From contig CM049313.1 of assembly GCA_026874595.1 (NCBI GenBank), positions 40,700,659 through 40,764,658 on the forward strand: a stretch of 64,000 nt of DNA, in the 5' to 3' direction. Made by a program: the position numbers and the translations under genes. The first letter of the stretch is position 1. Every line of letters starts with the position of its first letter. This DNA comes from Sipunculus nudus. Taxonomy: Eukaryota > Annelida > Sipuncula > Golfingiida > Sipunculidae. Under the pieces are notes generated by a model. The model saw only the letters and a program-made list of their open reading frames with translations. It made no database searches and was not told where the DNA came from. Below, piece by piece: positions 14,520-25,985 of the stretch.

Positions 14520-15822
14520 TCGCCAGACATAGTCTGGAGATACTATGGTTTAGGCACGGTCGCGCATTTTCAACTTTTCATTTTGCTAAGGGCATTTATC
14601 AGTACTGTGAGCATTATAAGTCAAAAACTAATGGACAAATTTCTTTCATATTATGCATATACATGGATATGGGTTATAGGATAATGTTTATTTGAATAGG
14701 GGTCATGACCTTTCCAATGAGTGGCCTTGACCTTGAATATTGCCATATATGGTGAAAATCACACAAAATCATTAATTTCTCAATAAGGGATGCATGCATT
14801 GGTACAAAAATCAACTTGACTGAAGATCTTGGATAGTAATGTCATGTACCGGAAACAGGTGGCGCCACCTGTTATTCTTTTACTTGTTTTCGTGCCGTTT
14901 AATACCCCATCATTGCAACTTAACAGTACATTTATAACCTGTGAGCATTATAAGTCAAAAACTAATGGACAGATTTCTTTCATATTATGCATATACATAG
15001 ACATGGGTTATGGGATGATGTATATATAAATTGGGGTCATGACCTTTCCTATTAGAGTGGCCTTGACCTTGAATATTGCCATATATGGTGAAAATTACAC
15101 AAAATCATTAATATCTCAATAAGGGATGCATGCATTGGTCCAAAAATCAACAAGTTCGAAGATCTTGAAAAGTATTCTCATGAACCGGAAACAGGTGGTG
15201 CCACCTGTTATTCTTTTACTTGTTTTGTGCCGTTTAATACCCCATCATTGCTATTTATCAGTACTGTGAGCATTAATAGTCAAAAACTAATGGACAAATT
15301 TCTTTCATATTATGCATATACATGGATATGGGTTATAGGATAATGTTTATTTGAATAGGAGTCATGACCTTTCCAATGAGTGGCCTTGACCTTGAATATT
15401 GCCATATATGGTGAAAATCACACAAAATCATTAATTTCTCAATAAGGGATGCATTGATTGGTCCAAAAATCAACTTGAACGAAGATCTTGGATAGTGTTG
15501 TCATGTACGGGAAACAGGTGGTGCCACCTGTTATTCTTTTACTTGTGTTCGTGCCGTTTAATACCCCATCATTGCCACTTAACAGTATTGTGAGCATTAT
15601 AAGTCAAAAACTAATGGACAGATTTCTTGCATATACATAGACATAGGTTAGGGGATGATGTATATTGAAATTTGGATCATGACCTTTTCTATGAGAATGA
15701 CCTTTTCTATGAGTGTGGTCTGATATTAATTGTTGCTGAAGATGGGGGGCCTATTCTTCAAGGGGGGGGGGGATTAATTGTCTGGGGATACTATGGCACC
15801 TGTGGTGCCAAGAAATATCTAG
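14520..15822 (+). mobile_element. Helitron-like non-autonomous element, copy 1, with about 325-bp tandem units
   Basis: It starts A/TCGCCAGACATAGTCTGG with a short hairpin start and ends with TTGTCTGGGGATAC, the hairpin GGCACC-TGT-GGTGCC (15795-15809), nine bases, then CTAG and T. A 3' hairpin followed by CTRR-T is the Helitron hallmark. Internally GTGAGCATTA(T/A)A starts at 14607, 14941, 15266 and 15590 (spacing 334, 325, 324), giving over three units with CATATTATGCATATACAT and a GGTGGCGCCACC-type palindrome. A run of 14 G lies just upstream (14490-14503) and a 10-12-base G tract near 15762. No Rep/helicase frame is present. Confidence 0.65.
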
Positions 15823-17235
15823 TTTAAGTTGCAGTAAAGGATCCCTGACAAAAAAGAAATAAATTCCAGTTTTTTCTCCATCAGTAAACTTGTTAGAACC
15901 CTGTGGAATTTCCATAAACAAATAAAAGCTTGAGAACCTGACCATAAACTGACTGTCTGCATCTGGCAAGGATTCATGTCTACAGCTTTATGCTGTGTTA
16001 ATGTCTTAAAGCCTGGTCTGCCCAGTAACGAATGTTTGTATAATGTAGAACAGGTATGTTTCTATATGAACCATCACAAAAACATGCATGCATCTGATTA
16101 AGATGATGATAAATAGTGGCCATTTTAACTTCATATGACTCCAGCTGGATTGTCTGAATACAAGATGTCAAATCACTGTGTATCTGATTTTGACTTTCAT
16201 TGCAGATGGTTTCTTTCAGTTATAACATTACATCATGTCAGCATTATTTAGTACGTAAAACTGCTTGATAAATGCCACAGATATTGGATTTTATTGACCT
16301 ACGGGAATGTTGGAAGATTTTCCCAGATGTCTGAATGGTAAGAGTTCCAATGTGGTAACTCCAGCTCAGCAACTTGAATATCCAAGAACATCAGCTCTCA
16401 AGCCATTGATTAATGGTCATACAGATATAAAAAAAACACATTTATACACATTCCAAAAATGATTCCATTTTCTAGTGCTTGTTTTTTCTGAAGCTTCATA
16501 AAAATACTATATATGCATTTCACCTAGGGTTGCATCATAAAGAAAAAAATACATAGGACTGTGTATGCTTCTTTTATGATCATTAATATCTTAAATTGTG
16601 CTTGAATAGGAACTTATCTGCATTGATAAGGATGGGCAGGCATGCCTCCAGTAACCATGCTAATTAACTCATTAACATAGGCACTGGTTATGATACTCTA
16701 GACTTCTTCAAAATATCCTGACATTTTGAGCTCAGAGTCATTTGATATGAGAAGATATGGGGGGATTACAAGGTAGGCTCTTCAAGGCTGTCAAGACAGA
16801 CTGATACACTTTTACATTTTCATAATGAAGTCAAATATTGTATCAGTATCATCATTTATATTGATACATCAGTTGATGTTTGATGATCCAGTGGAATGTC
16901 ATGTGACATATAAATGGTGCATCAACACCATGTGAGGCACAGAATTTGATGTAAATGAGGTGAGTGACTTCTCATCAATGGGTGGTATTCTTTATAAATA
17001 ATTTTTTATTTGAAATACATTTTATGAGAAAAAGGTTGCTAAATTTCTTTGAAGAAAGAACATAGCCTGAAATTTAAATTATAGTTACCCTGTAAGTGTC
17101 ATATCATGTTTCATAATGAGAACCAAATACTGTAATACATTTTAACAGGAGTAATGTACAGCCCTAGTACCTTCTGATTGTGATTATACATGGATGTATA
17201 AAAGCAGACTCTCAGAAAATTCAATTAGAATTCTA

Positions 17236-17345
17236 ATTACCATAACTATTTACCAGCAGATTATCCCGCCGTAGTTTGATTCTGGGCAACATCCACACAG
17301 ATTTGATAAGGTTACAGCCGGATCACTAGGCTACTTTCTCGAGTT
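17236..17345 (+). repeat. Fragment of the ATACGCC-type element
   Basis: ACCATAACTATTTACCAGCA, GTTTGATTCTGGGCAA and GATCACTAGGCTACTTT match the first module at 42100-42200. Confidence 0.6.
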
Positions 17346-17496
17346 TGAAAAACATGGAAAAAAACATGAAATTTTAATCTCTTGGAATTGAATAAGATAA
17401 TTCCTGTCCAAGTGTTTATTGGGCTTAAAGTTTTATAGAAGATTAGAAAGATCCTTTACTTTAAAATGGTATAACTAGCTCTGTATAAAAATGTGC

Positions 17497-17553
17497 TTCC
17501 ATATGGAGAAATGAATTGCATGTGTTTCCATATGGAGAAATGAATGGCCTGTG
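17497..17553. repeat. 29-bp tandem duplication
   Basis: TTCCATATGGAGAAATGAAT occurs twice 29 bp apart. Confidence 0.9.
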
Positions 17554-18185
17554 TTTAGGTTATAATGATAAAATAAAGGAATTGAAATAAATTAAACATT
17601 GATGTGTGATAAAATTTGTACTAAGGTTTATTGACCGGTTATTTGTGGAACCTGATGATTGTTTCTCCACAACACCTCATATTCTTAATGAGATTTGTGG
17701 AAGGATGAGCCAGGATTCAAGGATGGAGTGATTGCAATTTAAGTGGGTTTGGTTGAGGTTTGTCACAGATTGGAATGAAGAAGCAGGCTATGATAGGTTT
17801 GTGTACTTTCTGATTGCTGTGTAGTGTATACCTTAACAGGTGAGGTCAGTGATAATCTGAACCTGGCTGTCCATATATAACCTGTACCACAAAACAAGCC
17901 AGTTGAGCACTGTGTATAATATTACACACAAAAGTATTAAAAATACCTGATTGGTCTACAGATAAACCAGATGAGGACATAGGATCATGTTTCTCTGAAT
18001 GGTACACCCACAGTTATCCTTATGTATGTCATACATTTGGGAATAGGAAATTTAAGTACTTAAAGCATGCTGAAGGTTCAGAAATTGGTTTAAAAGAAGT
18101 CATGGTATCTCGATTACCAGTTTGGAATTACCAGGTATATTAAATTACCATATATAATCATGTGATACCTGTGAATACTAATAAA

Positions 18186-18445
18186 GCCAGGTGAGAGTTG
18201 GTGTGAGAGGGTAGGATGTAGCAGCCAGGTGAGAGTTGGTGTGAGAGGGTAGGATGTAGCAGCCTGGTGAGAGTTGGTGTGAGACGGGGAGGATGTGGCA
18301 GCCAGGTGAGAGAAGGTGTGAGAGGGTAGGATGTAGCAGCCAGGTGAGAGAAGGTGTTAGAGGATAGGATGTGCGCAGCCAGGTGAGAGATGGTGTGAGA
18401 GGATAGGATGTGCGCAGCAAGGTGAGAGATGGTGTGAGAGGGTAG
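18186..18445 (+). repeat. 38-39-bp minisatellite, about 7 units, each with a 5' splice-site-like motif
   Basis: Units start at 18186, 18224, 18262, 18301, 18339, 18378 and 18417. Each reads GCCAGGTGAGAG, then TTGGTGTGAGAGGGTAGGAT or a variant. Five units contain CAGGTGAGA, one CTGGTGAGA and one AAGGTGAGA, all close to the metazoan donor CAG/GTRAGT and on the same strand as the convertase exon. The minus-strand open frame across it is a repeat artefact. Confidence 0.92.
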
Positions 18446-19643
18446 CCTTAAAGTTTAGGTGCTGGTCCACAGAGCAGAACCCCCAGGCCTTTTGAGAACA
18501 CTGTCAGAGCTTCAAAGGTTGAATGGGGGAAACTCAGTAGAATACAGATATTCTCTTTGATGCCACAACAACAGGTCACGAGTACTGGGTTATTTACTAC
18601 CCTGCATGTACACATACACAACCAGGAATCCAGATTTAAACCTTAATATTACATGCATTCTGTGATTTAACTTCTTGACAATTAAAAGACACCACTACCA
18701 ACTATGGTTCATGGTCCTACTTTGTTATTAATAAAATTATTTCGCTGCAAATCCCCCCTGGAAACCCCTACTCTTATTATTACAATACACCCTCAAATAA
18801 ATTGTTTATTACAGCTGTGTTGTGGTCAATGGATGACATGTGAGACTAGTATTTTTTTTCAATTTCTTTTATATTTAACCTTTGAATATTGCTTCAGCTA
18901 TAAAAGAAGTAGAATTATTTTACTTTGTGCATGCCCCTTCATTTTCAGGACAATTTTCCATCAGATAATGAACCTCCAGTTCTCCAGTGACAAGTCAGAT
19001 TTAATACACAGGGACAGGGATGTTAAGGTCTGTAGTCTGTTAATGAAGTCATAAATACAGATTAAGTAATTAGCGTCACAAATAGGACACACTTGCCAGG
19101 TACTCGCAGCTGATTTAATTAGTTCTGTCCTTTCAATAAAAAGCGGATTGAGAGTCAGTTCACGCAAATTATTGGTCCCATGCACTTTATACCTGGAATA
19201 TCCCAGTGTAATTAGTTCCTGAAGATGGACCAGGTGTTGGTCTGTTGGGGAGAAGGTGTAAAAGAGAAGCAGGGTTTGTTTGCACTCCCAGACCATAATT
19301 CTCGTTAAGTGGAGTCAATATTTGTGAGCTAATATACTTGGCAAGTTTTTATTGTGAGAGTACCTGCTTGAGCTGGCTGTGATGTTTCGTTAAGTGTAAA
19401 ATGCTGCGGATATTTAACCTCCAAGAATGAAACAATCTCATACAACCATTTTACCAACATGAGCTGCATGCGTTCACATAGTTCAGTAATATAACAATTA
19501 CATCAAATTTAAACTAAAGGAAATTTAATCTATATGATATATGAAATTTTTCTTATATTTAGATCTGGGAAAGGTTATATTTTCACCTCTTCTTGCATAA
19601 ATGTCTGTGTGTCTGTGCATGTCTGAAAATATCATGCTCAGGT
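18446..19643. other. Unique DNA with overlapping open frames of unknown meaning
   Basis: Frames of 116 codons (18704-19054, plus) and 111 codons (18961-19296, minus) overlap. Neither product shows a recognisable domain, so I treat both as chance. Confidence 0.5.
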
Positions 19644-20110
19644 ACAGTGGAATCTGTGTTATAAAGCACCCATATGACTGGCCAAATGTGGTCTTATTTA
19701 ACAGGTAAAAAAAAATTAAAGGTATGGTTCTCAGGCACCGCCCGCATCAATTTTAAACCCCCACATCAAAAATTTTTATTTTGATTTTCAATAAAAACTT
19801 TCTAATTTTGAGCTGCTGCCGCTCCAACATTTCTTTCAAGAAGATAAAACCATACAAATTCCTTTGTTTTATAGTGCTTTTACTTATTTAGCAAAATAAA
19901 ACTGTTATTTTCATGCTTTCCCTTATCATATGACATTTTTATCGAAACATACCAAAAAATTTAAAGTAAAAAAAGCGCCCGCCCGCATTGATTTCTGAAA
20001 AAAAAGTGCCTGAAAACCATACCTTTTTTTTATTTTGGCCTAACCAATGTGAATGCTTTCAGTTTGCCCAAGTGTAGTCTTAATATACAGGTGGTCATAT
20101 AAGACAGGTT
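19644..20110. mobile_element. Degenerate DNA-transposon remnant split by the MITE at 19.7 kb
   Basis: TACAGTGGAATCTGTGTTAT at about 19644, then TGGCCAAATGTGGTCTTATT up to the MITE. After the MITE, CAAGTGTAGTCTTAATATAC and AGGTGGTCATATAAGACAGG continue a related theme. The start resembles the CAGTGGAACC ends seen at 22074 and 20612. The right border is not resolved. Confidence 0.45.
19721..20023. mobile_element. MITE, copy 1 (about 300 bp)
   Basis: Terminal inverted repeats GGTATGGTTCTCAGGCAC (left) and GTGCCTGAAAACCATACC (right). Subterminal GCCCGCATCAATTT and GCCCGCATTGATTT are inverted partners. No coding capacity. A second copy lies inverted at 63499-63799. Confidence 0.92.
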
Positions 20111-20479
20111 CTGCTAGCTGTGTCAGTAATAAGCTGGATACTAACAGAAACAAACACTGGTTGGGCCTGCTTATTGTTCATATCACAGAGGTTTAGGACC
20201 TGAGAATCTACCCTTCTTGTTTTGTCTTATGTCTACAGTACAGTATAGTACTAAATACCGACTCAGTTATCCATGAGGAAAGTTTAACATTTGTTTTGTG
20301 GAGAGCATTGTACTTCTGGGTAAATCTGAATTTAAGTATGTATAACTTCTTGGCTAAATGCAAAATGGTTTATCTGTCATTTACAGAGTATGGCATAGTA
20401 TATATTCTTTATGGATTTCCTGGAAATTTAATGGATTCCATCAGCCCTGATGAAAGGAAATTTGGCCTTTTACATCTTA

Positions 20480-20614
20480 TAAATATATGTTCAGGGAAAC
20501 CTCACTGCATTGCACCTCTCTATTACTTAGTATAGTGCCTATAAATTTTGGATATTGGTGGTATTTAAATGTGTCTGTTATCTGGATGTTCCACTGTAGA
20601 GGTTCCACTATATA
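20480..20614 (-). mobile_element. End fragment of a CAGTGGAAC-type DNA transposon
   Basis: GGATGTTCCACTGTAGAGGT, then TCCACTATA, reads on the minus strand as TATAGTGGAACCTC followed at once by TACAGTGGAACATCC, the start signature of pogo/Tigger-like elements. The other end is not recognised. Confidence 0.4.
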
Positions 20615-20631
20615 TAAATCTATTTTTTATG

Positions 20632-20639
20632 TTAATATA

Positions 20640-20702
<63 letters not shown>
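20632..20702. repeat. (TA)n microsatellite
   Basis: Nearly pure TA/AT dinucleotide run of about 70 bp with one G interruption near its start. Confidence 0.97.
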
Positions 20703-20707
<5 letters not shown>

Positions 20708-22036
20708 CTAAGAAAGATAGATATAGTGCTGTTGTCTGTACAGCAGCCTGGGTGTTAATGGGAAGATGCCGTTACCTGTGAGGAGATTAAGTTTCCAAGT
20801 TAGCTGAGCCATGAAAGCGGAGACTGTATATTACAAATTAGCGCTTAATGGGAGTTAAGGACCACATCTGTTTCACTGTTATTACAAGGTGGAGATAATG
20901 CAAGGTACTTGTTGGACATACCACACATATAATCACCCTGCCTATATCATAGCACTGCAGCACTGAGCAGCCTTAATGGTTGGCTGGCTTACAGTTGGCA
21001 CCCTATCACTGGATAATGGCCTTATATTGTTTACTTTGTGCCATTAACCAATCAGTCTTGATGGCTCTGTATAGAACTGATGGTGCAGTTGTGTACAAGA
21101 TGAAGCAACAATTTCGTACTGCTGTGGATGTGATTTCCACCAGGCTGTGGGAACCTGAAGGAGGGCAAGGAACGTTGTGAAGTACCCACTTATCTTGGAA
21201 ATGTGGCTGACATAGGAAGCTACTTGTAGGCTCATGAGATGCTTACAAGAATTTTTCAAAGGGATCAAAAATAGACTTATGTCAGACATTAAAAAATGTA
21301 TTATGTCTCAACAGCATATTTGCATTAAAGAAGCCATTTTTGAGAAGAAATTTTCAATGAATTTAGAGAAATTTCTGTATGCAAAATATATCCCTGTTAT
21401 TTAAGTATGAATGGTCTCATTTATGATCTCATTCTTGAAAATTCAAGATCGGGAAGCAGGGAAACTAACAAGATAAATACGTGTTTGGGGCAACTAACTT
21501 ATTAAAACATTCATTTTAGTTGATAATTTTACTTTTGAAAACTATAATGGATATATTCATCTCAAAGTGTTTTATCTTTTTTTTTAACATATGTTTTACT
21601 CTATCTTGTTTTTATATGAGTATTTAAAGTTTTGACCATAGCTCAGGAAAGAGCAGTTATAACAGTCATTTTGGTTTTTCCAATTGCATGTTTTTTAACC
21701 TGTTTTCGTAGATGAAAACGTTTGTTTGAAATCACTCACAAAATGAAAGGAATTTTCTGCCTCAGAGAACATAGTTGATTTTACTGGAGTTAATTCATCG
21801 TCACATGGCTTGCCACCCTGACACATCAAACACTATTCATCCTGTGCTTTCTAATGCAAAAAATCCATAGGTGCATGGGCTACACACACAGGTCCCAGGG
21901 TTGAGGGGCCAATTTTACAGTATGCTAGATATTTTTTTCATGCTTTGTGGGGTCTGTCAGAGAGAATAAGGCTGAGGAGTGCTTGAATGTAGGTTAATCA
22001 AGCTGAAAACCTTACATTTTAAGTCAGTAGGTCATA

Positions 22037-22038
<2 letters not shown>
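20703..22038. other. Unique intron-like DNA
   Basis: No recognised feature. Frames at 20980-21180 and 21044-21289 overlap on opposite strands and look like chance. Confidence 0.55.

Positions 22039-22073
<35 letters not shown>
22039..22073. repeat. (TA)n microsatellite left of the TIR element
   Basis: Pure AT run ending directly at the CAGTGGAACCCC terminus; the last TA is one half of the likely target duplication. Confidence 0.95.
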
Positions 22074-22076
<3 letters not shown>

Positions 22077-23295
22077 TGGAACCCCACAATTACGACCACC
22101 CTGGGGACTGGGCGAAGTGGTCGTAATTTGGGGGTGGTCGTATTTGTGAAACTCTTACCGTGGTCGCATATAACACGCTGATATTTAATGTGTATCAGAG
22201 TTTATCTATTACATCTCTTTAATGTGAATTATAACAAAATATTTTACTTAGCTGAGCATCCTTATTATGATTTTGTGTGTGTGTGTAGCTGAACTTATTT
22301 ATTCATTAATATACATGTACACATATGTAGTGACTGATGATTAACAGATAATAACACTAAGGTAATACGTATACATGTACACATACGTAGTGACTGATGA
22401 TTAACAAATAATAACACTAAGGTAATACGATTACAACCTTCTGAATGCATATTGAACATAATACGTGGCTGTCATATATTTAACTTCCACTTGAGTATAT
22501 ATTGCGTGCACTTGAGTTTTCTCGACGCTAAACGCTGAGCCAGTTGGTGCTGACTGCGCGTGGTGTTGCCGCCTTGATTAACGCCACTTAACCTTCAAGG
22601 AGAGCTCTTTCAGAGGCATGGTTGCCTATAACAGCAAGCAATTTAAATGCAAACTTAACCAGTAGAGAAATAAACTGACAACGATCTATCAGAAAAGGCA
22701 AGTTAATGTAAGGGATTTCCCCCCATGCAAGCTTCATTTATACATTTTACTGACTGCTCAATACTCAATGTCAGTAAGGTATGAACACATTTAGGATTAA
22801 CTAGTTAGTTAATTTAACCAATGAGGATCGAACAATATGTGATGAGTTGAAATAATAAGCCCGCAACCCCACACTTACGGTAGCTGTAATACAGGTGATC
22901 ACTGAGGGGCAATTAGCATCTGACCCCAGGTCAGACAGGCTCATTAAGTAATCAGGCCGATGGTTACGCTCTTTGATCTATAACCTACACCTCAACGAGT
23001 CTCAGCGAAGACACCGAGTCGGGAAGGTATGCGGGACCAGATTAACACTCGGGTTAAGAAACCTTGTTACCCGCTTTGATCTTTCGTTAAGGCGCCTGTG
23101 ACAAGACGCAGCCATTGACTTGTGACAAATGTTGTTTCAGTACTTCTCGGCGGTGGTCGCATTAGCGGGGTCGCATTAGCGCTGGGCCAGGAAATCTGGT
23201 CGTAATTCTGAATTCAGGGGTGGTCGTAATTTTGAGTCATTTTTAAACATAAATAAACTAAAAAAATTGTGGGGTGGTCGCAAGGCGGGGTTCCA

Positions 23296-23298
<3 letters not shown>
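22074..23298. mobile_element. Non-autonomous TIR DNA transposon (about 1.2 kb) with TA target duplication
   Basis: The left end CAGTGGAACCCC (22074) and right end GGGGTTCCACTG (ending 23298) are perfect 12-bp terminal inverted repeats, bounded on both sides by TA inside long (TA)n runs. Subterminal GGTGGTCG/CGACCACC motifs recur in both arms. There is a 60-bp internal tandem duplication (22309-22428). No transposase frame is present. The TA target and the TIR start suggest a Tc1/mariner-pogo-like element; the family is inference. It is clearly richer in GC and CpG than its surroundings. Confidence 0.85.
22309..22428. repeat. 60-bp tandem duplication inside the TIR element
   Basis: Two copies exactly 60 bp apart carry ATACATGTACACATA and, further on, GTAGTGACTGATGATTAAC, with only a few substitutions. 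Confidence 0.9.
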
Positions 23299-23376
<78 letters not shown>

Positions 23377-23383
23377 TATGTAT
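23299..23383. repeat. (TA)n microsatellite right of the TIR element
   Basis: TA run of about 85 bp with two TG interruptions, starting directly at the right TIR. With the left run it suggests insertion into, or seeding of, one microsatellite. Confidence 0.95.
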
Positions 23384-23445
23384 ATCTGCAGTTCCTCTGT
23401 GTATCCTTTAGTGGATTAGTATCTCAGGATCCTCTACAGTTATGG

Positions 23446-23505
23446 GGATAAGGTGGTAAGGTGATAAGGTGGTAAGGTGATAAGGTGGTAAGGTTATCAC
23501 TTATC
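23446..23505. repeat. Short (GATAAGGTGGTAAGGT)-like tandem repeat
   Basis: GGTGGTAAGGTGATAA recurs about three times in direct order between 23450 and 23500. Confidence 0.85.
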
Positions 23506-24053
23506 AGAGGGTCATGAACTAATTTGGTGCTTTCTTTTTTGGTCCATATGGCAGGGTATTTTTTATTTGGATGATAAAGACATTTGATGTGAGGATTTTT
23601 ATCTTATCAATAATTTATTTAAGGAATGTACCATAGGCCATGGATTATTTGTTGTTTGGCATGAGGTTTGATAGAACCAGAGGGATCACTCACTACAGCA
23701 CATATCTTTACCAAGGCAAAACAAAACTAGTTTCCATCTCCTTATAAAGGGTTTTATGTACAGATTTGCTTCAATCAGTTCATTATTTTTTGCATAATCC
23801 TGAATGCTGATGAAGAAACATAAAACCTCCAAAACCACCTTAGCACAAGAGTGGTTAAGAAACATGTAACCTCCAATAACCTCCTGGGCACAGGGAATGA
23901 TCCAGAAACATATAACCTCCAATAACCTCCTGGGCACAGGGAATGATCCAGAAACATATAACCTCCAATAACCTCCTGGACACAGGGAATGATCCAGAAA
24001 CATATAACCTCCAATAACCTCCTGGACACAGGGAATGATCCAGAAACATATAA

Positions 24054-24565
24054 CCGCCAATAAGCTCCTGGGCACAGGGAATGATCCAGAAACATATAAC
24101 CTCCAATAACCTCCTGGGCACAGGGAATGATCCAGAAACATATAACCTCCAATAACCTCCTGGACACAGGGAATGATCCAGAAACATATAACCTCCAATA
24201 ACCTCCTGGGCACAGGGAATGATCCAGAAACATATAACCTCCAATAACCTCCTGGGCACAGGGAATGATCCAGAAACATATAACCGCCAATAAGCTCCTG
24301 GGCACAGGGAGTGATCCAGAAACATATAACCTCCAATAACCTCCTGGGCACAGGGAATGATCCAGAAACATATAACCTCCAATAACCTCCTGGACACAGG
24401 GAATGATCCAGAAACATATAACCTCCAATAACCTCCTGGGCACAGGGAATGATCCAGAAACATATAACCTCCAATAACCTCCTGGACACAGGGAATGATC
24501 CAGAAACATATAACCGCCAATAAGCTCCTGGGCACAGGGAATGATCCAGAAACATATAACCGCCA
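24054..24565. repeat. 5-unit (230-bp) spacing of the CCGCCAA marker in the left half of the array
   Basis: CCGCCAA starts at 24054, 24284 and 24514, intervals of 230 bp (5 x 46), with one more at 24560. This differs from the 138-bp rhythm to the right, so the two halves were amplified separately. Confidence 0.8.
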
Positions 24566-25112
24566 AAAAACCTCCTGGGCACAGGGAATGATCCAGAAAC
24601 ATATAACCTCCAATAACCTCCTGGACACAGGGAATGATCCAGAAACATATAACCTCCAATAACCTCCTGGGCACAGGGAATGATCCAGAAACATATAACC
24701 TCCAATAACCTCCTGGGCACAGGGAATGATCCAGAAACATATAACCTCCAATAACCTCCTGGACACAGGGAATGATCCAGAAACATATAACCTCCAATAA
24801 ACTCCTGGGCACAGGGAATGATCCAGAAACATATAACCTCCAATAACCTCCTGGGCACAGGGAATGATCCAGAAACATATAATCTCCAATAACCTCCTGG
24901 ACACAGGGAATGATCCAGAAACATATAACCGCCAATAAGCTCCTGGGCACAGGGAATGATCCAGAAACATATAACCTCCAATAACCTCCTGGACACAGGG
25001 AATGATCCAGAAACATATAACCTCCAATAACCTCCTGGGCACAGGGAATGATCCAGAAACATATAACCTCCAATAACCTCCTGGACACAGGGAATGATCC
25101 AGAAACATATAA

Positions 25113-25985
25113 CCGCCAATAAGCTCCTGGGCACAGGGAATGATCCAGAAACATATAACCTCCAATAAACTCCTGGACACAGGGAATGATCCAGAAACAT
25201 ATAACCTCCAATAACCTCCTGGACACAGGGAATGATCCGGAAACATATAACCGCCAATAAGCTCCTGGGCACAGGGAATGATCCAGAAACATATAACCTC
25301 CAATAACCTCCTGGGCACAGGGAATGATCCAGAAACATATAACCTCCAATAACCTCCTGGACACAGGGAATGATCCAGAAACATATAACCGCCAATAAGC
25401 TCCTGGGCACAGGGAATGATCCAGAAACATATAACCTCCAATAAACTCCTGGACACAGGGAATGATCCAGAAACATATAACCTCCAATAACCTCCTTGAC
25501 ACAGGGAATGATCCAGAAACATATAACCGCCAATAAGCTCCTGGGCATAGGGAATGATCCAGAAACATATAACCTCCAATAAACTCCTGGACACAGGGAA
25601 TGATCCAGAAACATATAACCTCCAATAACCTCCTGGACACAGGGAATGATCCGGAAACATATAACCGCCAATAAGCTCCTGGGCACAGGGAATGATCCAG
25701 AAACATATAACCTCCAATAACCTCCTGGGCACAGGGAATGATCCAGAAACATATAACCTCCAATAACCTCCTGGACACAGGGAATGATCCAGAAACATAT
25801 AACCGCCAATAAGCTCCTGGGCACAGGGAATGATCCAGAAACATATAACCTCCAATAAACTCCTGGACACAGGGAATGATCCAGAAACATATAACCTCCA
25901 ATAACCTCCTTGACACAGGGAATGATCCAGAAACATATAACCGCCAATAAGCTCCTGGGCACAGGGAATGATCCAGAAACATATA
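25113..25985. repeat. 3-unit (138-bp) higher-order repeat block in the 46-bp array
   Basis: The marker variant CCGCCAATAAGC occurs at 25113, 25251, 25389, 25527, 25665, 25803 and 25941, every interval exactly 138 bp (3 x 46). Private variants show a further level: CCGGAAAC at 25237 and 25651, and CCTCCTTGAC at 25491 and 25905, both 414 bp apart (9 units). A 9-unit segment was therefore duplicated recently. Confidence 0.9.

Larger units (their letters stand above)
15823..18185. other. Unique AT-rich intron-like DNA
   Basis: Nothing recognised besides the small repeat fragments listed at 17.24 and 17.5 kb. Confidence 0.6.

Noticed and set aside
18178-18420. Minus-strand frame with TSYPLTPSLTW repeats
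   Set aside because: It is the reverse strand of the 38-39-bp minisatellite; the unit length changes between 38 and 39, breaking the frame logic.
18961-19296. 111-codon minus frame as a gene
   Set aside because: No recognisable domain, overlaps a plus-strand frame of similar length, and no splice or repeat support.
20487-20781. IYIYIY-rich transmembrane-like frames
   Set aside because: They are translations of the (TA)n microsatellite.
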